Positions 1 to 5,848 of a stretch of DNA of 6,953 nucleotides are shown one piece after another. Numbering within the stretch: position 1 is the first letter of the stretch; each line of letters opens with the position of its first letter. This DNA comes from Oscillospiraceae bacterium (GTDB lineage: Bacteria; Bacillota; Clostridia; Oscillospirales; Oscillospiraceae): NCBI GenBank assembly GCA_017936205.1, contig JAGBGB010000165.1, positions 1 to 6,953 of the forward strand. The letters run 5' to 3'. The translations under genes were made by a program, and so were the position numbers. The notes beneath the pieces were generated by a model. It did not search any database. It had not been told where the DNA came from and was given only the letters and a program-made list of their open reading frames with translations.

Positions 1-45
1 TATTCAGCTTGGGAAGCTGACATTCTACCGATGAATTACACCTGC
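1..45 (-). tRNA. tRNA-Gly (anticodon CCC), 3' part cut off by window edge
   Basis: Read on the minus strand from 45 down to 1, the sequence folds as the first 45 nt of a tRNA. It has a 7-nt acceptor 5' strand GCAGGTG (45-39), T8-A9, a perfect 4-bp D stem ATTC/GAAT closed over ATCGGTA with the usual GG, and a 5-bp anticodon stem TCAGC/GCTGA. The 7-nt anticodon loop is TTCCCAA, with U33 followed by CCC (plus-strand GGG at 11-13). CCC reads the glycine codon GGG. The variable loop starts at ATA and the window ends before the T arm, so the 3' acceptor strand and discriminator base cannot be checked. The gene is transcribed away from the nucleoside operon and is functionally unrelated to it. Confidence 0.9.
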
Positions 46-54
46 ATTGGCTAT

Positions 55-83
55 ATTATACCACTGTTTGGAGAAAAAAGCAA
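55..83 (-). promoter_or_regulatory. Promoter of the tRNA-Gly gene
   Basis: On the minus strand a -35 TTGCTT (83-78), a 17-nt spacer and a perfect -10 TATAAT (60-55) preceded by TGG form an extended -10 promoter. The predicted start lies around 48, only a few bases before the mature tRNA 5' end at 45. That fits a short leader removed by RNase P. Confidence 0.75.
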
Positions 84-195
84 TCCCCTTTTTCAGATTT
101 TCTACCGACAGCTTTTGTGGTTTTTCTTGGTCAATATCACCAAATTTCAACGGAATATTTCAGCAAAACGACGAGATGCAGGAGAAAGATTTTTC

Positions 196-223
196 TTGAA
201 CATCCTGTAAAAGATGATATAAT
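196..223 (+). promoter_or_regulatory. Sigma-A-type promoter of the nucleoside operon
   Basis: A -35 TTGAAC (196-201), a 16-nt spacer and a perfect -10 TATAAT (218-223) with the extended TGA at 215-217 form a strong vegetative promoter. Transcription should start near 230, giving a leader of about 55 nt before the ATG at 285. That leader is too short for a purine riboswitch and none is visible. The tRNA promoter faces the other way, so the two units diverge from about 110 bp of AT-rich spacer. Confidence 0.75.
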
Positions 224-227
224 GTTA

Positions 228-252
228 GATGAGGGGAAGGATCTTCCCCATC
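228..252 (+). promoter_or_regulatory. Palindrome at the transcription start / 5' leader hairpin
   Basis: GGGGAAG (233-239) and CTTCCCC (243-249) form a perfect 7-bp stem over a 3-nt loop. GAT (228-230) and ATC (250-252) can add three more pairs if GA 231-232 bulges out. The element covers the predicted transcription start, so it could be a DNA operator or a 5'-terminal RNA hairpin that protects the transcript. It is followed by no T-run, so it is not a terminator. The structure is visible in the sequence; the role is inferred. Confidence 0.45.
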
Positions 253-270
253 ACTGAAAATTGAAGAAAA

Positions 271-276
271 AGAGGG
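271..276 (+). promoter_or_regulatory. Ribosome binding site of the binding-protein gene
   Basis: AGAGGG lies 8 nt before the ATG at 285. It favours that start over the in-frame TTG at 261, which would add eight residues ahead of an already complete lipoprotein signal peptide and has no ribosome site of its own. Confidence 0.7.
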
Positions 277-284
277 TAAACACT

Positions 285-1304
285 ATGAAGAAATGGATCG
301 CAATGCTTCTTGCTGTAGCTATGATGCTGAGCCTCATGCTCCTGTCCGGCTGCAAGGAAGATGCCAAAACCGACGAAGGCTCTGAAAAATCAGATGTCTC
401 CTTAGCACTGGTGGTTGCCGGCAGCTTCGGAGATCGCTCCTTCTACGATTCCTCCAAGGCAGGTGCCGAGCGTTTGGAGAAGGATCTGGGCGTAAAGGTA
501 AGCTACATCGAGTGCAACAACGACAGCCACACCACCCAGATGCAGAATGCCGCAGACAAGGCAGACATCGTTGTCTGTGTTGGCTGGGAATTCTATGAGA
601 TCAACATCGTAGCTCCCCAGTATCCCGATGTGAAGTGGATCTGGATCGACAACGCAACCGAGGAGCCTGTTGCCAACCTGCTGAACATCACCTACGCACA
701 GAACGAGGGCTCCTTCCTTGCCGGCTACATTGCAGCTGCCATGAGCACCAGCGGCGTAGTCGGTGCTGTGGGCGGCGAGGACTCCGACACCATCAACGAC
801 TTCATCGTTGGCTACAAGCAGGGTGCGGAATACTACGAGACCGAGACCGGCAAGGCCATTGAGGTCGTCAGCAACTACACCAACTCCTATGATGATCCCG
901 CTCTGGGCAAGAACTGTGCCATCGCTCTGAACGAGCAGGGTGCAGATGTGATCTTCCAGATCGCCTCCGCTGCCGGTGACGGTGTTTTCGAGGCTGCCAA
1001 GGAGAAGGGCATTTATGCCATCGGCGTAGACGCTGACCAGAAGTTCATCGACGAAGATGTGATCATCTGCTCCATGAAGAAGGAAGTCGGCAACTCCATT
1101 TACGAGGCTGTGAAGCAGTTCGTAAACGGTGACACCTCCCTGCTGGGAACCACTTGGGTCGCCGGAATGGATGCAGGCTATGTGGGCATCGGCTACGGTG
1201 AGGAAGGCTCCGTACAGCAGGTGACCGACGAGATCAAGACCGCTGTTGCAGCTCTGGCTGATCAGATCGCCAAGGGCGAGATCGTAGTTGATACCACCAG
1301 ATAA
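285..1304 (+). CDS. nupN: BMP/PnrA-family nucleoside-binding lipoprotein of an ABC importer
   Basis: This 339-residue protein is the extracellular substrate receptor of the importer encoded downstream. Residues 1-23 are a lipoprotein signal peptide: Lys2-Lys3, a hydrophobic stretch, then lipobox LLSGC with Cys23 as the lipid-anchored residue. An acidic linker (24-37) leads into the two-lobed basic membrane protein (Bmp) fold. Family landmarks include GDRSFYDSS (49-57) with the ligand-region Asp and Phe, NEGSFLAGYIA (140-150), GYKQGAEYY (176-184), GVDADQ (247-252) and SMKKEV (263-268). PnrA/TmpC, BmpA and NupN relatives bind purine or mixed nucleosides. The two hydrolases in the operon support nucleosides here, but the exact preference cannot be read from the sequence. 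Length is typical. The gene comes first and is separated from the ATPase gene by 70 nt with a stable hairpin, as is usual when the binding protein is made in excess. The nupN symbol is by analogy with B. subtilis. Confidence 0.9.
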   Translation: MKKWIAMLLAVAMMLSLMLLSGCKEDAKTDEGSEKSDVSLALVVAGSFGDRSFYDSSKAGAERLEKDLGVKVSYIECNNDSHTTQMQNAADKADIVVCVGWEFYEINIVAPQYPDVKWIWIDNATEEPVANLLNITYAQNEGSFLAGYIAAAMSTSGVVGAVGGEDSDTINDFIVGYKQGAEYYETETGKAIEVVSNYTNSYDDPALGKNCAIALNEQGADVIFQIASAAGDGVFEAAKEKGIYAIGVDADQKFIDEDVIICSMKKEVGNSIYEAVKQFVNGDTSLLGTTWVAGMDAGYVGIGYGEEGSVQQVTDEIKTAVAALADQIAKGEIVVDTTR

Positions 1305-1316
1305 AACATAAAACCC

Positions 1317-1350
1317 ATGGCGTGACAATCTTCGGATGTCACGCCATTTT
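1317..1350 (+). terminator. Intercistronic hairpin (leaky terminator or mRNA stabiliser)
   Basis: ATGGCGTGACA (1317-1327) pairs perfectly with TGTCACGCCAT (1337-1347). With A1328 bulged, T1329-C1330 pair with G1335-A1336, closing a TTCG loop (1331-1334). This gives 13 bp capped by the very stable C(UUCG)G tetraloop. Only a short TTT precedes a C, so termination should be partial at best. Placed just after the binding-protein stop, it should either attenuate the downstream genes or shield the upstream message from 3' exonucleases. Either way it would raise the ratio of binding protein to transporter. The structure is seen; the role is inferred. Confidence 0.7.
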
Positions 1351-1363
1351 CAAAAAAGATTGC

Positions 1364-1367
1364 GAGG
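1364..1367 (+). promoter_or_regulatory. Ribosome binding site of the ATPase gene
   Basis: GAGG lies 7 nt before the ATG at 1375. It decides the start, because the earlier in-frame ATG at 1336 sits inside the preceding hairpin without a ribosome site. Confidence 0.6.
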
Positions 1368-1374
1368 AAACAGA

Positions 1375-2928
1375 ATGGAAGAAATTGCGGTACGCTTCGA
1401 CCATGTAAGTATGGAGTTCCCCGGTGTCCTTGCCAACGATGATATTTCCCTAAGCATCCGCAAGGGGGAGGTCTTTGCACTGGTTGGAGAAAATGGTGCC
1501 GGGAAATCCACCCTGATGCACCTGCTCTACGGTATGCACACCCCCACCAACGGAGAGATTTGGGTCAAGGGCGAGAGGCTGACGGAATACAGCCCAAAAG
1601 CTGCCATCCAAAGAGGCATCGGCATGGTACACCAGCATTTTATGTTAGTTCCCTCCTTCTCCGTGGCACAGAATGTGGTCATGAGCAAGGAGCCACGGAA
1701 GTTCAAGCTGTTCTACGACTGGAAGGCTGCGGAGGAGAAGACCCGTGCCCTTTCCCAGGAATACGGTCTCAGCGTAGATCCCTCTGCCATTGTGGGAGAG
1801 CTGAGCGTAGGCTTACAGCAGCGAGTGGAGATCCTGAAAGCCCTGTACCGTGGAGCGGAGCTGCTGATCTTAGACGAGCCCACTGCGGTGCTCACCCCTC
1901 AGGAAACCACGGAGCTGTTCTCTGTCATCCGTCGGGTCGTACGGGAGAAGGGAATGACCGTGATCCTCATTACCCACAAGCTGTATGAGGTCAAGGCCAT
2001 TTCCGACCGAGTGGGCATTATGCGGAAGGGGCGTCTCATTGCTGTAAAAGACACCGCCTCCGTAACAGAACGGGAGCTTGCCTCCCTAATGGTAGGAAGA
2101 CCTGTGCTGTACGAGGAGCTGGAAAGAAGCGGGCAGCCGGGGGAGATCCGTTTGGCTGCCAAGGATCTGACCGTCTACGATAACCGTGGACTGACCGCTG
2201 TCAAGAAGCTGTCTCTGTCCCTCCGTGCAGGAGAGATCCTTGGGATCGCTGCCATTGAGGGCAACGGACAGAGCGAGCTATTAGAAGCTCTGACCGGATT
2301 GCGCTCCTGCGCTTCCGGATCCATAGGGATCTGTGGACAGCAGGCTGCCAACTGTACACCGGGGGAGATCCGTGCTATGGGACTTGCCCATATTCCCGAG
2401 GATCGTCTTGCTACAGGCGTCAGCAAGGATGCCAGCGTAGCAGAGAATCTCTTAGTAGGCAGACACAAGGCTCCCGAATTCCGTGGGGCTCTTGGTTACC
2501 AAAAACAAAGCAGCATTGCCCGTTATGCAGAGGGTCTTTTCGAAAAATTCGATATCCGTGGGGCAGGTATTGCAGTCTCTGCAGGCTCCCTGTCCGGCGG
2601 TAATCTGCAGAAGGTGGTGGTTGCCAGAGAGTGCAGCTTCGACACCCCGGTGCTGATCATTTCCCAGCCCACCCGTGGAGTGGATGTAGGAGCCATCGAA
2701 TTCATTCACAAGCAAATCATGGACAAGCGGAACGAGGGGACTGCCATTCTCCTGTGCTCCGCCGACTTGGACGAGGTATTCCGCCTGTCCGATCGGATCA
2801 TTACCCTTTATGAAGGGGAGATCACCGGAGAATTCACCCCCAATACCATCGAAAAAGAAGAGCTGGGCTATTACATGACCGGCAACCGCAGGAAGGAGGC
2901 AGGGGCACATGAAGCGATCACACATTAA
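1375..2928 (+). CDS. nupO: Nucleoside ABC importer, two-domain ATP-binding protein
   Basis: This 517-residue cytosolic ATPase is a tandem fusion of two nucleotide-binding domains, as in sugar/nucleoside importers of the NupO (YufO)/RbsA type. Domain 1 is canonical: Walker A GENGAGKST (38-46), Q-loop Gln87, signature LSVGLQQR (143-150), Walker B LLILDEPT (163-170) with catalytic Glu168, and switch His201. Domain 2 is degenerate in the way typical of this family. Its P-loop region reads AIEGNGQSEL (293-302) without the GK(S/T) lysine, its signature LSGGNLQK (406-413) is intact, and its Walker B VLIISQPT (426-433) has Gln431 where the catalytic Glu would be. Hydrolysis therefore probably occurs mainly at one of the two composite sites. 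The start at 1375 begins right at the domain (MEEIAVRFDHVSMEFPG). The 3' end overlaps the first permease gene by 20 nt. The nupO symbol is by analogy with B. subtilis. Confidence 0.92.
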   Translation: MEEIAVRFDHVSMEFPGVLANDDISLSIRKGEVFALVGENGAGKSTLMHLLYGMHTPTNGEIWVKGERLTEYSPKAAIQRGIGMVHQHFMLVPSFSVAQNVVMSKEPRKFKLFYDWKAAEEKTRALSQEYGLSVDPSAIVGELSVGLQQRVEILKALYRGAELLILDEPTAVLTPQETTELFSVIRRVVREKGMTVILITHKLYEVKAISDRVGIMRKGRLIAVKDTASVTERELASLMVGRPVLYEELERSGQPGEIRLAAKDLTVYDNRGLTAVKKLSLSLRAGEILGIAAIEGNGQSELLEALTGLRSCASGSIGICGQQAANCTPGEIRAMGLAHIPEDRLATGVSKDASVAENLLVGRHKAPEFRGALGYQKQSSIARYAEGLFEKFDIRGAGIAVSAGSLSGGNLQKVVVARECSFDTPVLIISQPTRGVDVGAIEFIHKQIMDKRNEGTAILLCSADLDEVFRLSDRIITLYEGEITGEFTPNTIEKEELGYYMTGNRRKEAGAHEAITH

Positions 2929-3997
2929 CACCCCATATCTCCTATCCCTCTCCCTGAGCATTCTCTGCGCCCTGATCATTGGGGCTCTGATCCTGCTGGT
3001 GGCAGGCTTTAACCCCATTGAAGCCTACGGTGCCATTGTAGAGGGTGCCTTCGGCAACGGCAGACACATAGGGGATTTTCTGGAATATGCCATGGTGCTG
3101 TGCCTGTGCGGCCTTGCCTGTGTTCTGGCTGCAAGGGTGGGCATCTTCAATGTAGGTGGCGAGGGTCAGCTGATCCTCGGCGCCATCGTTGCCTGTCAGG
3201 TAGGCGTCTGGATGAAGGGACAGGCTTCTTGGCTTGTACTTCTGTGTGCTGCCATAGCAGCTATGGCGGTAGGTGGGATCTATGCCTTCCTCCCCGGCAT
3301 TCTGAAGGTCAAGGTGAAGGTCAATGAGGTCATCACCACCATCATGCTCAACACCGTTGCGGTGTGTCTGTGCCAATACTTGGCCAAGGGCCCGTGGAAG
3401 AACCCCAACAAGAACATGGTCGCTGCCACAGATAAGTTAGATGCGGAATACTGGCTCAGCAGTCTGATCCCCGGCTCCAAGCTGTCCACTGCCATTTTTA
3501 CAGCGATTATTTTGACACTGCTGGTCTGGTATGTGATGACAAAGACCTCCGGAGGCTACGAAATGAAGCTGACCGGACAGAACCCCCGTTTTGCCTTCTT
3601 CAGCGGCATCAAAACGGACCGTCTGATCCTGCTGTGCATGGTCATTTCCGGCGCCATGTGCGGACTGGTAGGGATGTTCCGTGTCTATGGTGCAGAGCAT
3701 ATTTATAAATCCTCCATTAGCAATGATTATTACTTCGAGGGGCTCATGATCGCCATGATCGCAGCCTACGAGCCACTGCCTGTGGTGGGCTTGTCCGTGT
3801 TCTTCGCCATTCTGAAGATCGGTGCGGACGAGCTGCAATACATCGGCATTCCCTCCCAGATCTATCAGATCATCCAGGCCGTGGTGATCTTCTCCATGGC
3901 TGCCCAGAGCGGGATCCTCAGTTGGCTAAAGGATCGGGGACAAAAGAAGCAGGCTCGCCTTGCAGCTCAAGTACGAGGAGGTGGGAAGGATGCATGA
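2909..3997 (+). CDS. nupP: Nucleoside ABC importer, membrane permease subunit 1
   Basis: This 362-residue polytopic inner-membrane protein belongs to the branched-chain-type permease family (BPD_transp_2) and matches NupP/YufP in order and length. About eight to ten hydrophobic helices can be seen, including roughly 10-33, 58-76, 86-101, 107-132, 140-158, 193-211, 238-256, 276-306 and 318-335. Family motifs are VGIFNVGGEGQLILGA (77-92), KVNEVITTIMLN (137-148) and the cytoplasmic loop GYEMKLTGQNPRFAFFSGI (216-234), which resembles the G-x-NP-x-A-x-x-GI segment that contacts the ATPase. It should pair with the next gene product to form a heterodimeric channel. Translation starts from AGGAGG (2894-2899) inside the end of the ATPase gene. 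Its own 3' end overlaps the next gene by 8 nt. The C-terminus (341-362) is a basic, polar tail. Confidence 0.9.
   Translation: MKRSHINTPYLLSLSLSILCALIIGALILLVAGFNPIEAYGAIVEGAFGNGRHIGDFLEYAMVLCLCGLACVLAARVGIFNVGGEGQLILGAIVACQVGVWMKGQASWLVLLCAAIAAMAVGGIYAFLPGILKVKVKVNEVITTIMLNTVAVCLCQYLAKGPWKNPNKNMVAATDKLDAEYWLSSLIPGSKLSTAIFTAIILTLLVWYVMTKTSGGYEMKLTGQNPRFAFFSGIKTDRLILLCMVISGAMCGLVGMFRVYGAEHIYKSSISNDYYFEGLMIAMIAAYEPLPVVGLSVFFAILKIGADELQYIGIPSQIYQIIQAVVIFSMAAQSGILSWLKDRGQKKQARLAAQVRGGGKDA
3975..3981 (+). promoter_or_regulatory. Ribosome binding site of the second permease gene
   Basis: GAGGAGG lies 8 nt before the ATG at 3990 and selects that start over the in-frame TTG at 3960. The TTG would prepend ten polar residues encoded by the end of the first permease gene. 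Confidence 0.75.
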
Positions 3998-4919
3998 TCT
4001 GTTATCCAGAATTTTCTCCGCTGCCACTCTGAATGAAACCCTCCGCACTGCTACCCCTGTGGCTCTGGCTGCCATCGGCGGTGCTATGACGGAACACGCC
4101 GGGATCATGAATATCGGTATGGACGGTATGATCCTAATGGGAGCCTTCTTCGGAGCCTACGGCAGCTTCCTCTTAGGCGGTGGCTGGCTGGGCTTAGGAC
4201 TGGCAGTTGCCATCGGTATACTGGTGGGCTTGCTCTTTGCCCTCTTTGTGGTAAAGCTAAAGGCAGATGAATTTATCATCGGCTGCGCCCTGAACACCTT
4301 CGCCATTGGTTTAACAGGCTTCCTGTCCGACAGCGTATTCGGCTACAACGGAGGCAAGGGCATGGCTGCCCTTCCTAAGCTCCGACTTTCCTTCTTAGAT
4401 CACATTCCCTTCTTAGGGAAGGGCTTGCAGGGCTTGTCCGTTCTTTTCTACATCACACTGCTGTTGGTACTGGTGCTGTGGCTCTTCGTATATCGCACTC
4501 CCTACGGTCTCCATCTCAGAGCCGCCGGGGAGAAGCCGGAAACTCTACGCACTGCCGGCATCAGCCCGGAGAAAATGAAGTGGATCGCCAGTATCCTCTG
4601 TGGCATTACCTGTGCCATTGCAGGTGTGTACCTGTCTCTGGGAGATCTGGAAGGAAACTTCGCTAAGAATATGAGCAATTCCCGTGGCTATGTAGCCTTC
4701 GCCTGTGTGATCTTCGGAAGTGCCAATCCTGCCAAGGCATATTTAGCTGCCCTGATGTTCGGCTTCTTCGGAGCCTTGGGCACCTGCCTGCAGGCATACA
4801 TTTCCCCGGATCTGACAGCAGCTATCCCCTATATTATTACAATTATCATGATGGTCTATGTGGTTCTCCGCTCTCAGCGGAGGCGGAGACTGTCTCATCG
4901 AAAGGAGCAAGTTGCATGA
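3990..4919 (+). CDS. nupQ: Nucleoside ABC importer, membrane permease subunit 2
   Basis: This 309-residue membrane protein of the same permease family as its neighbour corresponds to NupQ/YufQ and forms the other half of the channel. Hydrophobic helices run at about 20-33, 46-64, 66-88, 95-113, 148-168, 197-217, 234-246, 250-269 and 277-294. Landmarks are HAGIMNIGMDGMILMGAF (36-53), LKADEFIIGCALN (90-102), the ATPase-contact loop YGLHLRAAGEKPETLRTAGI (172-191) and SRGYVAFACVIFGSANP (231-247). In the first motif, MDG replaces the more usual EG, a conservative Glu-to-Asp change. The C-terminus is strongly basic (SQRRRRLSHRK, 295-305), which fits a cytoplasmic tail. Its ATG overlaps the previous stop (ATGCATGA), and its stop forms an ATGA overlap with the first hydrolase gene, so the proteins are probably translated in a coupled chain. 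Confidence 0.9.
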   Translation: MHDLLSRIFSAATLNETLRTATPVALAAIGGAMTEHAGIMNIGMDGMILMGAFFGAYGSFLLGGGWLGLGLAVAIGILVGLLFALFVVKLKADEFIIGCALNTFAIGLTGFLSDSVFGYNGGKGMAALPKLRLSFLDHIPFLGKGLQGLSVLFYITLLLVLVLWLFVYRTPYGLHLRAAGEKPETLRTAGISPEKMKWIASILCGITCAIAGVYLSLGDLEGNFAKNMSNSRGYVAFACVIFGSANPAKAYLAALMFGFFGALGTCLQAYISPDLTAAIPYIITIIMMVYVVLRSQRRRRLSHRKEQVA

Positions 4920-5848
4920 ACAGACGCCCCATTATCTTAGACGGAGATCCCGGTCACGACGATGCCATTGCCTGGATGCTGGCAAAGGCATGTCCTGAGC
5001 TGGAGATCCTTGCTGTAACCAGTGTCTGCGGCAATCAGACCGTAGAGAAGGTCTCCTACAACGCCCGTCGGGTCTGTACTCTTCTGGGGATCGATGCCCC
5101 CATTGCCAAAGGCAAGCGTAGCCCTCTGGTTGGACCGGAAATGAATGCCCCCTCCGTCCACGGAGAAAGCGGTCTGGACGGTCCTCCCCTGCCGGAGCCT
5201 GTTATGGAGCTGGATGAGCTCAGCAGTGTGAATCTCATGGCAAAGATCCTTCGAGAAAGTGATCGGAAGGTCACCATCGTTGCCACCGGACCCCTGACCA
5301 ATGTGGCAGCCCTCCTGTTAAGCCACCCGGAATTAAAGGAGAGGATCGAAGAGATCAGCTTCATGGGTGGAGGCATTGCCTATGGCAACTGGACCCCCGC
5401 TGCGGAGTTCAACATTCTGGTAGATCCCGAAGCAGCCAAGATCGTCACAGGAAGCGGCATCCCCCTGATCATGAGCGGTCTGGATGTAACGGAAAAGGCT
5501 CTGATGATGCCCGAGGACTTCGAACGAGTCCGTGCAGTAGGCGGTCAGGTGGCACAGATCGTAGCGGATTGGCTGGAATTCTTCTACGGCTTCCACAAGA
5601 CTCTGGGCTACGAGGGTGCTCCCATGCATGACCCCTGTGCCGTAGCAGTTCTGGTGCATCCCGAACTGTTCCAATTAAAGGAGCTGTGTGTAGAGGTAGA
5701 GACCCAGGGCGAATACTGCCGCGGAACCACCGTCGGTCATGACAGGAAGCCTGCAAACGCCCGTGTAAATCTGGGTGTAGATCGGAGTGCCTTCGCAGAT
5801 CTGCTGATCGAGGCTGTAAAAACTTATAAGGAGGATTCCCATGAATAA
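4916..5848 (+). CDS. Inosine/uridine-preferring nucleoside hydrolase family protein (first copy, RihA/RihB-like)
   Basis: This 310-residue cytosolic enzyme hydrolyses the N-glycosidic bond of ribonucleosides, giving free base and ribose. All calcium-site and catalytic residues of the IUNH family are present: DGDPGHDD (Asp9, Asp11, Asp15, Asp16), Asn40, His82 in HGESGLDG, TGPLTN (124-129), Met150, GNWTPAAEFN (157-166, with Asn158, Glu164, Asn166), GLDVT (188-192) and His238-Asp239. The GHDD form of the first motif is like E. coli RihA/RihB, which prefer pyrimidine nucleosides. However, the Gln and Tyr that contact substrate in RihB are not evident at the matching places before His238, so substrate choice stays open. 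DGD instead of DCD/DTD is a minor variant. Translation starts 8 nt after AAAGGAG (4901-4907) and overlaps the permease stop by 4 nt. In this operon it should act on imported nucleosides. Confidence 0.9.
   Translation: MNRRPIILDGDPGHDDAIAWMLAKACPELEILAVTSVCGNQTVEKVSYNARRVCTLLGIDAPIAKGKRSPLVGPEMNAPSVHGESGLDGPPLPEPVMELDELSSVNLMAKILRESDRKVTIVATGPLTNVAALLLSHPELKERIEEISFMGGGIAYGNWTPAAEFNILVDPEAAKIVTGSGIPLIMSGLDVTEKALMMPEDFERVRAVGGQVAQIVADWLEFFYGFHKTLGYEGAPMHDPCAVAVLVHPELFQLKELCVEVETQGEYCRGTTVGHDRKPANARVNLGVDRSAFADLLIEAVKTYKEDSHE

Noticed and set aside
127..143. TTGGT...ACCAA inverted repeat as an operator or terminator
   Set aside because: A 5-bp stem over a 7-nt loop in AT-rich DNA is expected by chance, and no T-run follows it.
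224..284. Purine riboswitch in the operon leader
   Set aside because: The leader is only about 55 nt and contains a single short hairpin. No three-way junction with the conserved purine-aptamer core can be drawn.
402..1328. 308-codon open frame on the minus strand opposite the binding-protein gene
   Set aside because: It is antisense to a clear BMP lipoprotein gene whose biased codon use rarely gives stops on the other strand. It has no recognisable domain or ribosome site, and its first codons lie in the intercistronic hairpin.
1336..1374. Upstream ATG start for the ATPase gene
   Set aside because: The codon is inside the TTCG-capped hairpin with no ribosome site. The 13 extra residues are not part of the ABC domain, while ATG 1375 has GAGG at good spacing.
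2452..3018. 188-codon minus-strand frame across the ATPase/permease junction
   Set aside because: It lies wholly opposite two well-supported genes, with no family motif and no promoter or ribosome site.
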